Notes: a model not told the origin generated them from the letters alone. Shown: positions 1 to 6,682, counted from the first letter of the stretch. The stretch: 10,433 bases of DNA from Rubrobacter sp. (GCA_016781725.1 JADDPU010000366.1:1-10433); one strand, 5' to 3'. Program-made: numbers and translations.

Positions 1-722
1 GGACGGAGATCGCCAAGCTGCACAACAGGATAGGCACAACGACGATATACGTCACCCACGACCAGACCGAGGCCATGACGATGGCCGACCGCATCGTGGT
101 CCTCAAGGACGGTATCGTCCAGCAGATAGACTCGCCGCAGCAGATGTACGACCATCCGAACAACGTCTTCGTGGCGGGCTTCATAGGCTCCCCGGCGATG
201 AACTTCCTCCGGGCGCGCCTGGAGAGGGAGAACGGCGGCTACCAGGTCACCTTCGGTAGCACCCGTATACCCCTTGACCGCGAGGTAGTGGGAGAGGTCA
301 AGGAGAGAAGGGGTCGGGACCTCGGGGAGTACGTCGGCGAGATCGTCCTCGGCATCCGTCCCGAGCACATGGAGGACGCCGAGAGCGAGGCGGGCGAGGC
401 CCTTGGCGGGGCGCAATGCTCGAGCTGCGTGAACGTCGAGGCGCAGGTCATAGAGAGCATGGGATCCGAGAAGTACATCTACTTCGAGCCGCCCAGGGAG
501 CAGGCCGTTCACCTCTCCAGCGTCGCCGAGATGACCGATGACGACGAGGGCGGCGCCGAGCAGGACACTATGGGGGGATCGGCCGAGGACGTAGGCGGCA
601 ACCTGATGGTCGCCCGCGTCGCGCCGGAGAGCACGGCGCATGAGGGCCAGGAGATACGCCTGGTGGTCGACTCGACCAAGATAAGGATCTTCGATCCGGA
701 GACCGAACAGGCGATCCTGTAG
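1..722 (+). CDS. Carbohydrate ABC importer ATP-binding subunit, UgpC/MsmX/SugC type (3' part)
   Basis: This is the C-terminal 239 residues of the ATPase that powers a sugar importer at the inner face of the membrane. The reading frame enters from the left edge (first full codon at base 3). The ATG at 75 is internal, because the conserved H-loop (YVTHDQTEAM, catalytic His at visible residue 19) lies before it. Walker A, the signature motif and Walker B are outside the window. After the ABC domain come family features: a QQIDSPQQMYDHP segment, FIGSPAMNF, then a TOBE/MalK-like regulatory domain with VLGIRPEH and the terminal IRIFDPETEQAIL. Within the TOBE part, a stretch rich in Asp, Glu and Gly (about bases 525-602) looks like an insertion relative to usual 360-370-residue members. 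ATPases of this type can serve several importers, so the neighbouring binding protein and permeases are probable but not exclusive partners. The family call is secure; the substrate is unknown. Confidence 0.93.
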   Translation, partial: TEIAKLHNRIGTTTIYVTHDQTEAMTMADRIVVLKDGIVQQIDSPQQMYDHPNNVFVAGFIGSPAMNFLRARLERENGGYQVTFGSTRIPLDREVVGEVKERRGRDLGEYVGEIVLGIRPEHMEDAESEAGEALGGAQCSSCVNVEAQVIESMGSEKYIYFEPPREQAVHLSSVAEMTDDDEGGAEQDTMGGSAEDVGGNLMVARVAPESTAHEGQEIRLVVDSTKIRIFDPETEQAIL

Positions 723-738
723 GGGGACTTAGCGGTCG

Positions 739-776
739 CGTCGGGTGCGAACCGGGCCTGAGGTCCGCACCCGGCG
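739..776 (+). promoter_or_regulatory. Strong intergenic hairpin before the solute-binding protein gene
   Basis: Bases 739-749 pair with 766-776 (11 bp with one G-U pair, core CGGGTGCG/CGCACCCG). After an A-C mismatch, three further pairs (751-753 with 762-764) close an 8-nt loop. No run of T follows, so it is not a classical intrinsic terminator. It is the dominant structure in the 106-bp gap between the ATPase and the binding-protein gene. It could attenuate read-through, mark a processing site or protect the 5' end of the binding-protein mRNA. I found no convincing -35/-10 pair in this gap. The function is inference. Confidence 0.55.
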
Positions 777-828
777 GTCATCAAAGGGGCGAATACTGCG
801 CCACGACACCTCGTCATAGAAAGGGCGC

Positions 829-2166
829 GTGAGGGTGACGGAGAGAAAAGCACCGAGGCGGACTACCGGAAGAAAGCTGAACCGCAGGGACTTCTTGAAG
901 CTCGGCGGGGCCGGGCTCGCCGGGGCGGCCCTGCTCGGGACGGCGGGGTGCGGCGGTGGTGGCAGCGGTTCCGGTGACCTCATCTTTGCCATGGGTACCG
1001 ATACCAGCGGGACCTTGCAGAACCTCATCGACAAGTTCAACAAGCAGAGCAAGGGCTTCAAGGTCCAGTTCAGGGAGATGCCGACCGACACGGGCCAGTA
1101 CTTCGACAAGATCAGGACCCAGTTCCAGGCCGGCGGCGGCGACATAGACGTGATCGGGGCCGACGTGATCTGGCCCGCCCAGTTCGCCGCCAACGGTTGG
1201 ATCGCTGACGTCTCGGACAAGTTCCCGGAGAGCGAGCGGCAGAAGTTCCTCGACGCGCCGGTACAGTCCCTCATATACGAGGACAAGATCTACGGGGTGC
1301 CCTGGTTCACGGACGCGGGCCTGCTCTACTACCGCCAGGACCTGCTCGAGAAGGCGGGCTACTCCGAACCCCCGAAGACCTGGACGGAGCTGCAAGAGAT
1401 GGCCGAGAAGGTCAAGCAGGACCAGGGCATAAAGAACGGCTTCGTCTTCCAGGGCGACCAGTACGAGGGCGGCGTGTGCAACGGCCTCGAGTACATATGG
1501 ACCAACGGCGGCGACGTCCTCGACCCGAACGACCCCAACGCGATAGTTATAGACAGTCCCGAGGCGGCCGATGGCCTTGCCATCGAGCATAGTATGTTGC
1601 AGGAGGGCGTTGCGCCGCAGTCCGTCTCCACCTACACGGAGACGGAGACCGACCCTGCCTTCCTGAACGGGGACGCGGTCTTTGCTCGGAACTGGCCTTA
1701 CATGTACGCGCTGGCTGGCACGGAAGACTACCCTGACGTGAAACCCGAGCAGATCGGCATCGCGCCGCTGCCGGTGGCCGAGGGCCAGGGCGAGAGCGCC
1801 AGCGCGCTCGGCGGGTGGAACATGCTCATCAACGCTGCGTCGGACAGGCAGGAGGAGGCCTGGCAGTTCGTGCAATTCATGACCAGCGAGGAGAGCCAGA
1901 GGATTCGAACCCTCGAGGCCACGCTCTTGCCGACGAGGACCTCCCTCTACTCCGACCAGGAGATAAGGGAGACGGTACCTGTCGTCGCGCTGGGGGAAGT
2001 GGCGCTCAAGAACGCCCGTCCGCGCCCGGTCTCCCCCTACTACTCGGACATGTCCCTCGAGATGCAGGAGCAGTTCAACGCCTCGCTCAAGGGAGAGATC
2101 TCCCCTGAGGAGGCCGTAGGTACCCTTCAGGAGAGCCTGACGGAGATAGTGCAAGCAGGATCGTAG
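829..2166 (+). CDS. Tat-exported lipoprotein, extracellular solute-binding protein family 1 (sugar importer)
   Basis: This 445-residue protein captures the sugar outside the membrane and delivers it to the two permeases encoded next. The N-terminus has a basic region with a twin-arginine motif RRDFLK (residues 19-24), a glycine/alanine-rich hydrophobic stretch, and a lipobox ending in Cys41 followed by a Gly/Ser linker. It should therefore be exported folded by the Tat system and anchored by lipidation. The mature part has the family 1 binding-protein pattern, including DVIWPAQFAANGWIADV near residue 115 and a C-terminal helical lobe. This resembles trehalose/maltose binders, but the substrate is not determined. 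The start is GTG. GAAAGGG at 819-825 lies only 3 nt before GTG 829 and 9 nt before an in-frame GTG at 835, so 835 is an equally good start; both keep the Tat signal. Hairpins flank the gene. Overlapping antisense reading frames are GC-driven shadows. Confidence 0.93.
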   Translation: MRVTERKAPRRTTGRKLNRRDFLKLGGAGLAGAALLGTAGCGGGGSGSGDLIFAMGTDTSGTLQNLIDKFNKQSKGFKVQFREMPTDTGQYFDKIRTQFQAGGGDIDVIGADVIWPAQFAANGWIADVSDKFPESERQKFLDAPVQSLIYEDKIYGVPWFTDAGLLYYRQDLLEKAGYSEPPKTWTELQEMAEKVKQDQGIKNGFVFQGDQYEGGVCNGLEYIWTNGGDVLDPNDPNAIVIDSPEAADGLAIEHSMLQEGVAPQSVSTYTETETDPAFLNGDAVFARNWPYMYALAGTEDYPDVKPEQIGIAPLPVAEGQGESASALGGWNMLINAASDRQEEAWQFVQFMTSEESQRIRTLEATLLPTRTSLYSDQEIRETVPVVALGEVALKNARPRPVSPYYSDMSLEMQEQFNASLKGEISPEEAVGTLQESLTEIVQAGS

Positions 2167-2179
2167 CCCCCGGGTAACC

Positions 2180-2210
2180 CTCCTGGCGGCCCAGAGTAGG
2201 CCGCCGGGGG
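2180..2210 (+). promoter_or_regulatory. Intercistronic hairpin between binding-protein and permease genes
   Basis: Bases 2180-2191 pair with 2199-2210 in a 12-bp stem (two G-U pairs, central GGCGGCC/GGCCGCC) around the 7-nt loop CAGAGTA. It lies just after the binding-protein stop and has no T-tract. In other sugar importer operons, a hairpin at this position protects the upstream mRNA from 3' decay. The binding protein is then made in excess over the permeases. The same role is a reasonable inference here; partial termination is the alternative. Confidence 0.6.
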
Positions 2211-2231
2211 CCGAAGAGAGAGAGGTGAGGT

Positions 2232-3149
2232 GTGACTAGCGCCACCGGACAGAAAAAGCGGCGGGGCGGTTGGATCAAGGAGGAGTTCGGCAACGCCGAG
2301 CGGCGCACGGCCTACTACATGATCCTGCCGGCGCTGCTCATCATCCTGGCCATAGCCTTCTTCCCGATCATGTACTCCGTCCTGCTCAGCGTCACCAGCT
2401 CGACCATAACCGGCTTCGGCTCGTTCGTCGGGGCGGAGAACTACATCGAGATGTTCCAGAACGAGGACTTCTGGGAGGGCCTGAAGAACACCTTGATCTT
2501 CACGGTGGTCAGTGTGACCATCGAGTTCATCATCGGGCTCGGCATCGCGCTCGCGATCAACCGGGCCTTCAGGGGGCGCGGCCTCGTGCGGGCCGCGGTC
2601 CTGGTGCCCTGGGCCTTCCCGACGGTCATCTCCGCGGTGATGTGGCGCCTGATGTTCCAGGACCAGATCGGGGTCATCAACGAGGTGGCCAACGGCATCG
2701 GCCTGATCAGCGAGCCGATACTCTCGGACACGACGCTGCTCCTCCTCGGGGCGATCTTCGTCGACGTCTGGAAGACGACGCCTTTCATGGCGCTGCTGCT
2801 CCTCGCGGGCTTGCAGACCATCCCAGGCGACATCTACGAGGCGGCCCGCGTGGACGGGGCGAACGTGATGCAGCGCTTCTTCCGCATCACGATGCCGATG
2901 CTCAAAGGCACGATCCTGGTCGCGCTCCTGTTCCGCACGCTCGACGCCTACCGGGTCTACGACCTGTTCTGGGTGATGAGTGGCCAGCAGCTCGAATCCC
3001 TGAGCACGTTCGTGTTCAAGAGCGTGAGGGTCAGCCAGCTTTTGTTCGCGCAGGGGAACGCGGCCTCGGTCTTCATCTTCGTGACGGCGTTCCTGATCGC
3101 CCTGATCTTTATCAAGGTCTTCGGTATGCAGACCGGGACGGAGGAGTAG
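2232..3149 (+). CDS. Carbohydrate ABC transporter permease, SugA/MalF type
   Basis: This 305-residue inner-membrane subunit forms half of the sugar channel. After a basic cytoplasmic N-terminus there is a first hydrophobic segment at residues about 27-54. The binding-protein-dependent transport domain follows, with hydrophobic stretches near 86-110, 119-141, 167-194, 224-236 and 277-297. The cytoplasmic EAA loop that contacts the ATPase is clear: EAARVDGA at 203-210, followed by FFRITMPML. It lacks the large periplasmic insertion of enterobacterial MalF and is like the short SugA-type permeases. The GTG start is supported by GAGGTGA at 2222-2228. The stop is 4 nt before the next permease, so the two are surely cotranscribed and translationally linked. 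The substrate is unresolved. Confidence 0.93.
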   Translation: MTSATGQKKRRGGWIKEEFGNAERRTAYYMILPALLIILAIAFFPIMYSVLLSVTSSTITGFGSFVGAENYIEMFQNEDFWEGLKNTLIFTVVSVTIEFIIGLGIALAINRAFRGRGLVRAAVLVPWAFPTVISAVMWRLMFQDQIGVINEVANGIGLISEPILSDTTLLLLGAIFVDVWKTTPFMALLLLAGLQTIPGDIYEAARVDGANVMQRFFRITMPMLKGTILVALLFRTLDAYRVYDLFWVMSGQQLESLSTFVFKSVRVSQLLFAQGNAASVFIFVTAFLIALIFIKVFGMQTGTEE

Positions 3150-3153
3150 AGGA

Positions 3154-4020
3154 ATGGCTAGCGCAACCGCCACGACGACCAAGGGCGGAGCGGGCCGCGG
3201 CGCCCTGAATTCGGCCCTGTTCTACGTGTTTCTGGTGCTCTTCGTGCTCGTGAGCCTGTTCCCGCTCTTGTGGGTCTTCAGGATGAGCATCGTGACCAAG
3301 AGCAACCTGTTGACCTCGCCAGCGGTCACGCTCACCGCGCCCCCGGTAGCCACCAGCTACGGGACCGTCTTCGGCAACCCGGACTTTATCCAGGCGCTCC
3401 AGAATAGCGTCATCGTCGCCGGGGTGACGACGGTGATCTGCCTGTTCTTCGGCTCGATCTGCGCTTACGCGATAGCGAGGCTCCGCTTCCGCTTCAAGGG
3501 CTCGATAATGACTATTATCCTCGCGATCAGCTTCTTCCCGGCAGTGGCGATCATAGCCCCTCTGTTCATCCAGTTCTCGGCGGTGGGGATCATCAACACC
3601 TACTGGGCCATGATCATCCCCGACGTCGTCTTCGCCTTGCCGCTGACGATCTGGATCCTGGTCGCCTTTTTCAGGGAGCTGCCCCGCGACCTGGAAGAGG
3701 CGGCGAAGGTGGACGGGGCGACCACGATACAGGCGTTCCGCAAGGTCATAGTTCCGCTCGCCGCCCCGGGGGTGTTCACGACGGCGATCCTGACGTTCAT
3801 CCACGCGTGGAACGAGTTCCTGTTCGCCAACACGTTCATCTTCGACGCGGCCCACTATCCAGTGACCGTGGTCATACCGAACTTCGCCACCACCTACACC
3901 ACTGACTACGGGGCGCAGGCGGCTGGCGCGGTGATCGTCACGGTGCCGCTGATCATACTCGTCCTGATCTTCCAGCGCCGGATCGTCTCTGGCCTGACCG
4001 CAGGGGCGGTGAAGGGGTAG
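3154..4020 (+). CDS. Carbohydrate ABC transporter permease, SugB/MalG type
   Basis: This is the second channel subunit, 288 residues. A short Ala/Thr-rich N-terminus leads into a first membrane segment at about 21-43. The transport domain has hydrophobic stretches near 84-108, 118-141, 150-173, 203-216 and 256-274. The EAA loop reads EEAAKVDGATT (181-191) with the downstream KVIVPLAAPG. The family signature AWNEFLFA (218-225) is present. A strong ribosome site, GGAGGAG (3140-3146), lies 7 nt before the ATG inside the end of the previous gene, which fits coupled translation. With the binding protein and the upstream ATPase this completes an importer. The following HD-domain gene begins only 16 nt after the stop and may be read through. 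Confidence 0.93.
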   Translation: MASATATTTKGGAGRGALNSALFYVFLVLFVLVSLFPLLWVFRMSIVTKSNLLTSPAVTLTAPPVATSYGTVFGNPDFIQALQNSVIVAGVTTVICLFFGSICAYAIARLRFRFKGSIMTIILAISFFPAVAIIAPLFIQFSAVGIINTYWAMIIPDVVFALPLTIWILVAFFRELPRDLEEAAKVDGATTIQAFRKVIVPLAAPGVFTTAILTFIHAWNEFLFANTFIFDAAHYPVTVVIPNFATTYTTDYGAQAAGAVIVTVPLIILVLIFQRRIVSGLTAGAVKG

Positions 4021-4036
4021 GCTAGAAGGGACTCCG

Positions 4037-4999
4037 CTGAACAAGGAGAAGTTCTGGGCGCGCGACCTGGAGCCTGGCTCCAGGCTGCGCTCCAGCTTCC
4101 TCGCCGCCGACACCACAGTCCGCAAGGACAGCCGCGGCGTGCCCTACCTCGCCCTGAAGCTGGTCGACCGGACCGGCTCCGTAGACGCCCGCATGTGGGG
4201 GCGGCTCCCCGAAGAGCTTACCAGCGGGGAGCCGCCCGAGCCTGTCTACGTGGCAGTCGAGGGACAGGCCCAGGAGTACCGCGGGACGCTGCAGGTGAAG
4301 CTGGACCGGCTGCGCCTCCTGCGCCCCGAGGAGGTCTCCGAAGAGGACTACCTCCCCGCCACCGAGATGGACCGGCGCGCCCTCGCCGCCGAGCTCGAGC
4401 GCGCAGGAGAGGAGCTCGAGAACGAGCACCTGAGGGAGCTCTTCATCCTCATGGTCTCGGACGAAGAGTTCTGGACCGCCTTCTGCGAGGCCCCGGCGGG
4501 CAAGGCCATGCACCACGCCAGGGTCGGCGGCCTGCTCGAGCACTCCGCCAGCTGCCTGAAGATCGCCCGCGCCCTCGCTGACCTCTACCCCGTCGACCGC
4601 GACCTGCTCATCTTCGGGGCCATCTTCCACGACGTCGGCAAGGTGCGCGAGCTCTCGTGGGAGCGGGGGGCGTTCGCCTACACCACCGAGGGGCGTCTGC
4701 TCGGCCACGTGGTCCTGGGCGAGCGGCTGGTGGCCTCCTACGTCTCGGCCCTGCCCGGTTTCCCGGAGGAGCTCGCCCTGCGGCTCTCGCACCTCCTGGT
4801 CTCCCACCAGGGCGAGATCGAGTATGGCTCCCCCGAGCGCCCCAAGACGCTCGAAGCCCTGCTCATACACCTCATAGACAACCTCGACGCCAGGGCCGCC
4901 ATGTACCTGGAGACCACCACCAACGTCAGCCCCGGCGGCTGGAGCCACCACGAGAACCCCCTGAGACGGGCCCTCTACGTGCCGAAGGGTCCCGAGTAG
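4037..4999 (+). CDS. OB-fold/HD-domain protein, YhaM-type 3'-5' exoribonuclease, probable CTG start
   Basis: This predicted cytoplasmic nuclease acts on RNA or single-stranded DNA 3' ends, by analogy to Bacillus YhaM (about 314 residues; 320 here). The N-terminal OB fold (about residues 1-105) contains VPYLALKLVDRTGSVDARMW. The metal-binding HD domain follows: HH at 159-160, H169 in GGLLEH, the HD pair 198-199 in FHDVGK, H224, H257 in SHQGEIEYGS, and D281/D284 in LIDNLDAR. The first standard start in frame is GTG 4139, which would cut off the first OB-fold strand. Coding clearly continues upstream (NKEKFWARDLEPGSRL) to a stop at 4010, with no ATG, GTG or TTG between. CTG 4037 is preceded by AGAAGGGA (4024-4031) at 5-nt spacing and is the best start. 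A small indel hiding another start is the alternative. The family call is firm; the RNA substrate is inferred. Confidence 0.85.
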   Translation: MNKEKFWARDLEPGSRLRSSFLAADTTVRKDSRGVPYLALKLVDRTGSVDARMWGRLPEELTSGEPPEPVYVAVEGQAQEYRGTLQVKLDRLRLLRPEEVSEEDYLPATEMDRRALAAELERAGEELENEHLRELFILMVSDEEFWTAFCEAPAGKAMHHARVGGLLEHSASCLKIARALADLYPVDRDLLIFGAIFHDVGKVRELSWERGAFAYTTEGRLLGHVVLGERLVASYVSALPGFPEELALRLSHLLVSHQGEIEYGSPERPKTLEALLIHLIDNLDARAAMYLETTTNVSPGGWSHHENPLRRALYVPKGPE

Positions 5000-5020
5000 C
5001 CGAAAGGACCGCTGCTCTAG

Positions 5021-5212
5021 CTAGCGCTTGTCCTCGTCGTCTTCGTCGACGTCGCTAGCTGTGAGCTCTTCCTTGAAGTCGTCTATGGCGCGGCGGGCCT
5101 CGGCCACGAAGCGGCCGACGTCGCGGGCCATCTTCGGGAGGGAGCCGGGACCGAAGATCACGAGGAAGATAAGGCCGATGATGATCATCTCCTGAGGACC
5201 GACTCCGAACAT
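5021..5212 (-). CDS. tatA: TatA/Hcf106-family twin-arginine translocase subunit
   Basis: This 63-residue protein has full TatA architecture. There is a short N-terminus, one membrane helix (residues about 6-20), a hinge at the conserved FGPGSLP (20-26), an amphipathic helix (about 24-46, MARDVGRFVAEARRAIDDF) and an acidic, charged tail. TatA oligomers form the pore of the system that exports folded proteins with RR signals. The solute-binding protein at 829-2166 carries exactly such a signal. A TatB role cannot be excluded, but the short tail and FGP motif favour TatA. tatC is not in the window. The gene is convergent with the HD-domain gene (21 nt between stops, no terminator seen). It has its own promoter and appears leaderless. 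Confidence 0.88.
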   Translation of the reverse strand: MFGVGPQEMIIIGLIFLVIFGPGSLPKMARDVGRFVAEARRAIDDFKEELTASDVDEDDEDKR

Positions 5213-5219
5213 GGGACAG

Positions 5220-5248
5220 AATATAACCCGCGGGCGCGCGCCTTACAA
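5220..5248 (-). promoter_or_regulatory. tatA promoter, predicted leaderless
   Basis: On the - strand, TTGTAA (5248-5243) and TATATT (5225-5220) are separated by exactly 17 bp, matching the housekeeping sigma consensus at 4/6 and 5/6 positions. Only seven bases (CTGTCCC) lie between the -10 box and the tatA ATG. Transcription would therefore start at or within a base or two of the start codon. No ribosome site precedes the ATG, which agrees with a leaderless mRNA. The spacer contains the palindromes CCCGCGGG (5227-5234) and GGCGCGCGCC (5233-5242). Confidence 0.65.
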
Positions 5249-5262
5249 CGGGCGCGACCCGT
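5248..5262. promoter_or_regulatory. Inverted repeat between divergent promoters
   Basis: ACGGG and CCCGT flank a 5-base centre (CGCGA). The repeat sits between the predicted tatA promoter and the rightward -10 box at 5279, abutting the tatA -35 and covering the rightward -35 region. It could be an operator that controls both directions. With 5-bp arms in GC-rich DNA, chance is a serious alternative. Confidence 0.25.
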
Positions 5263-5278
5263 AGTGGTCGGCAGCGTA

Positions 5279-5284
5279 TATACT
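5279..5284 (+). promoter_or_regulatory. Rightward -10 box for the metalloprotease operon
   Basis: TATACT matches the -10 consensus at 5 of 6 bases, within an AT-rich GTATATACT in otherwise GC-rich DNA. There is no recognisable -35 at 16-18 bp upstream. A start about 7 nt downstream would place the first transcribed base on the ATG at 5291, so the mRNA would begin with the short upstream reading frame. Confidence 0.45.
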
Positions 5285-5290
5285 CAAGCC

Positions 5291-5320
5291 ATGCCGCCAT
5301 CAAAGAGGAACGGGCGATGA
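5291..5320 (+). CDS. Nine-codon upstream reading frame (MPPSKRNGR) overlapping the next start
   Basis: An ATG six bases after the -10 box TATACT opens a reading frame of nine codons. Its TGA stop overlaps the ATG of the metalloprotease gene (ATGA at 5317-5320). If transcription begins at the ATG, this is a leaderless leader peptide that could couple ribosome termination to re-initiation downstream. The internal GAGGA (5305-5309) is the ribosome site of the next gene. The peptide has no obvious regulatory residue run. It may be only fortuitous. Confidence 0.3.
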   Translation: MPPSKRNGR

Positions 5321-6342
5321 TCTCCTGGGGCGCGGTGCGGACGATAGCCGTGGCGCTCGCCTCGCGCACGGAGCGGGTCCCGCGGGGGGACTTCGACTAC
5401 GCGGCCGCCGTCGCAACCACCCTCGACCCGCTCTCGCGGTTTACCGGCATAGAGCTGCCGCAGGGGCCGCCCGGCGGGCGCCAGCTCAGGGTCGCCGACC
5501 GGGCCGAGTGGATCGACTTCAACATCGAGGGCTTCGGCGCCCTGATGGAGCCGGTAGTCAAGCGCGCCGCCGCGGGCGCGGGCGACCTTACCTGGGTCGT
5601 CGGGGGCGCCACACTCACGGCGCAGGTAGGGCTTCTGCTCGGGTTCCTCGCCTCGCGGGTCCTCGGGCAGTACGACACAGGACCGCTGCTCTCGCCCGGG
5701 CGCCGGGACGGAGAGCCAGGCAAGGTCTTCTTCCTCGACGGCAATATCGTCTCGGCGGCGGGGAGGCTCTCGGTGCCGGTGGACGGGCTGCGGCTTTGGA
5801 TCGTGCTGCACGAGATGACCCACGCCCTGCAGTTCGAGGGGTACCCGTGGTTGCGCAGGCACCTCGGCGGGTTGCTCGAGGCCCTGCTCTCACCGCTCGC
5901 CGAGCGGCTCGGCGTCCGCGAGACACTCGGACGTATCTCGGGGAACGTGAAAACCGGCGGGCGCTCGGTCGAGTTGATGATGAGCCCCGAGCAACGCGAG
6001 TCCTTCGACCGGATGCAGGCGACGATGTCCGTGATCGAGGGTTACTCCGACTACGTAATGCACCGCGTGGGCCGGGGCCTCGTGCCGCACTACGATCACT
6101 TGAAGGAGCGCATGGCCAGAAGCCGGGCGCACCGCCCGCCCCTGGAGACTGCAGTCTTTCGCCTGACCGGCCTCGACGTCAAGCTCGAGCAGTACCGGCT
6201 CGGCGAGGCGTTCGCCGACGCCGTGGTCCGGCGGCAGGGCATGGAGGGCCTGAACCGCGTCTGGGAGCGGCCCGAGAACCTGCCCTCCCTCGAAGAGGTC
6301 CGCGACCCGGGCCTCTGGATGTCGAGGCTCGGGTCGCCCTGA
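5317..6342 (+). CDS. Zincin-like metalloprotease, DUF2342 (F420-biosynthesis-associated family)
   Basis: This 341-residue predicted zinc metallopeptidase-like protein belongs to an actinobacterial family often annotated as associated with coenzyme F420 biosynthesis; its reaction is unknown. The zinc motif HEMTH is at residues 165-169 within IVLHEMTHALQFEGYPWLRRHL. A glutamate in VIEGYSDYVMH (E241) is positioned as the likely third ligand. GFLASRVLGQYD (109-120) and a C-terminal EQYRLGEAFADAVV segment (291-304) are other family-like blocks. No signal peptide or clear membrane helix is visible, so it is probably cytoplasmic. The ATG has GAGGA 7 nt upstream and overlaps the stop of a short upstream frame. 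The next gene begins one base after its stop, indicating an operon. F420 genes are not visible, so the pathway link is family-level only. Confidence 0.85.
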   Translation: MISWGAVRTIAVALASRTERVPRGDFDYAAAVATTLDPLSRFTGIELPQGPPGGRQLRVADRAEWIDFNIEGFGALMEPVVKRAAAGAGDLTWVVGGATLTAQVGLLLGFLASRVLGQYDTGPLLSPGRRDGEPGKVFFLDGNIVSAAGRLSVPVDGLRLWIVLHEMTHALQFEGYPWLRRHLGGLLEALLSPLAERLGVRETLGRISGNVKTGGRSVELMMSPEQRESFDRMQATMSVIEGYSDYVMHRVGRGLVPHYDHLKERMARSRAHRPPLETAVFRLTGLDVKLEQYRLGEAFADAVVRRQGMEGLNRVWERPENLPSLEEVRDPGLWMSRLGSP

Positions 6343-6343
6343 G

Positions 6344-6682
6344 ATGGAGGGTGGACGAACCCCGGAGGAGGGGCCTCTAGGCTACGAGTTCGCCCGCGAG
6401 GAGGAGGCCCGCGCCGCCGCCGCCGACCTCGACCGGCGCTTCAGCGAGCGAGAGCTCTCGGGCCTGCGCATCTACCGCGTGCGCTGGAACGGCAACTTTA
6501 TAGTGGAGGCCGTGTTCTCCTCAGGCACGCCAGGCTCCCGCATCGAGGACGCCCGCGCCCTCCTCGGCGAGTCGGGCAGATCCGTCCATCCCGACGACCT
6601 CGCCGACTACAAGCGGGCCACGCAAGAAGGCCAGGGAGGGCTGCCCGACTGGGTCAGGCGCTTTTTCGGCGGGCGCGGATAG
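6344..6682 (+). CDS. Unrecognised 112-residue protein cotranscribed with the DUF2342 protein
   Basis: I do not recognise this protein. The ATG lies one base after the stop of the metalloprotease, so it is read from the same mRNA. The sequence is soluble and charged. It has a helical Ala/Arg/Glu-rich part (residues about 15-35, EFAREEEARAAAADLDRRF), then a strand-like section (LRIYRVRWNGNFIVEAVF, 41-58). A further helix and a basic/aromatic end, WVRRFFGGRG, follow. GC-rich codon use matches the neighbours, and the strand/helix order suggests a small alpha-beta domain. No signal peptide, membrane segment, Cys or metal motif is visible. A partner role to the metalloprotease is suggested by position only. 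Confidence 0.7.
   Translation: MEGGRTPEEGPLGYEFAREEEARAAAADLDRRFSERELSGLRIYRVRWNGNFIVEAVFSSGTPGSRIEDARALLGESGRSVHPDDLADYKRATQEGQGGLPDWVRRFFGGRG

Noticed and set aside
739..776. Hairpin as an intrinsic terminator
   Set aside because: No T-run follows the stem, so termination is not supported by the sequence alone.
814..2154. Long - strand reading frame (446 codons) opposite the binding-protein gene
   Set aside because: It mirrors the + strand gene through GC-rich third positions, has low-complexity Arg/Leu/Glu/Val-rich sequence and no domain.
2127..4125. Two long - strand frames opposite the permease genes
   Set aside because: They are rich in Arg, Asp, Glu and His with no fold-like pattern and cover secure permease genes; they are shadows.
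5508..6380. 290-codon + strand frame inside the metalloprotease gene
   Set aside because: It is an Arg/Ala/Gly/Pro-rich out-of-frame shadow; the HEMTH frame is the coding one.
6340..6380. TGA at the end of the metalloprotease gene as a selenocysteine codon
   Set aside because: The frame stays open only briefly into the next gene, no SECIS-like hairpin is evident and family length is already reached at the TGA.
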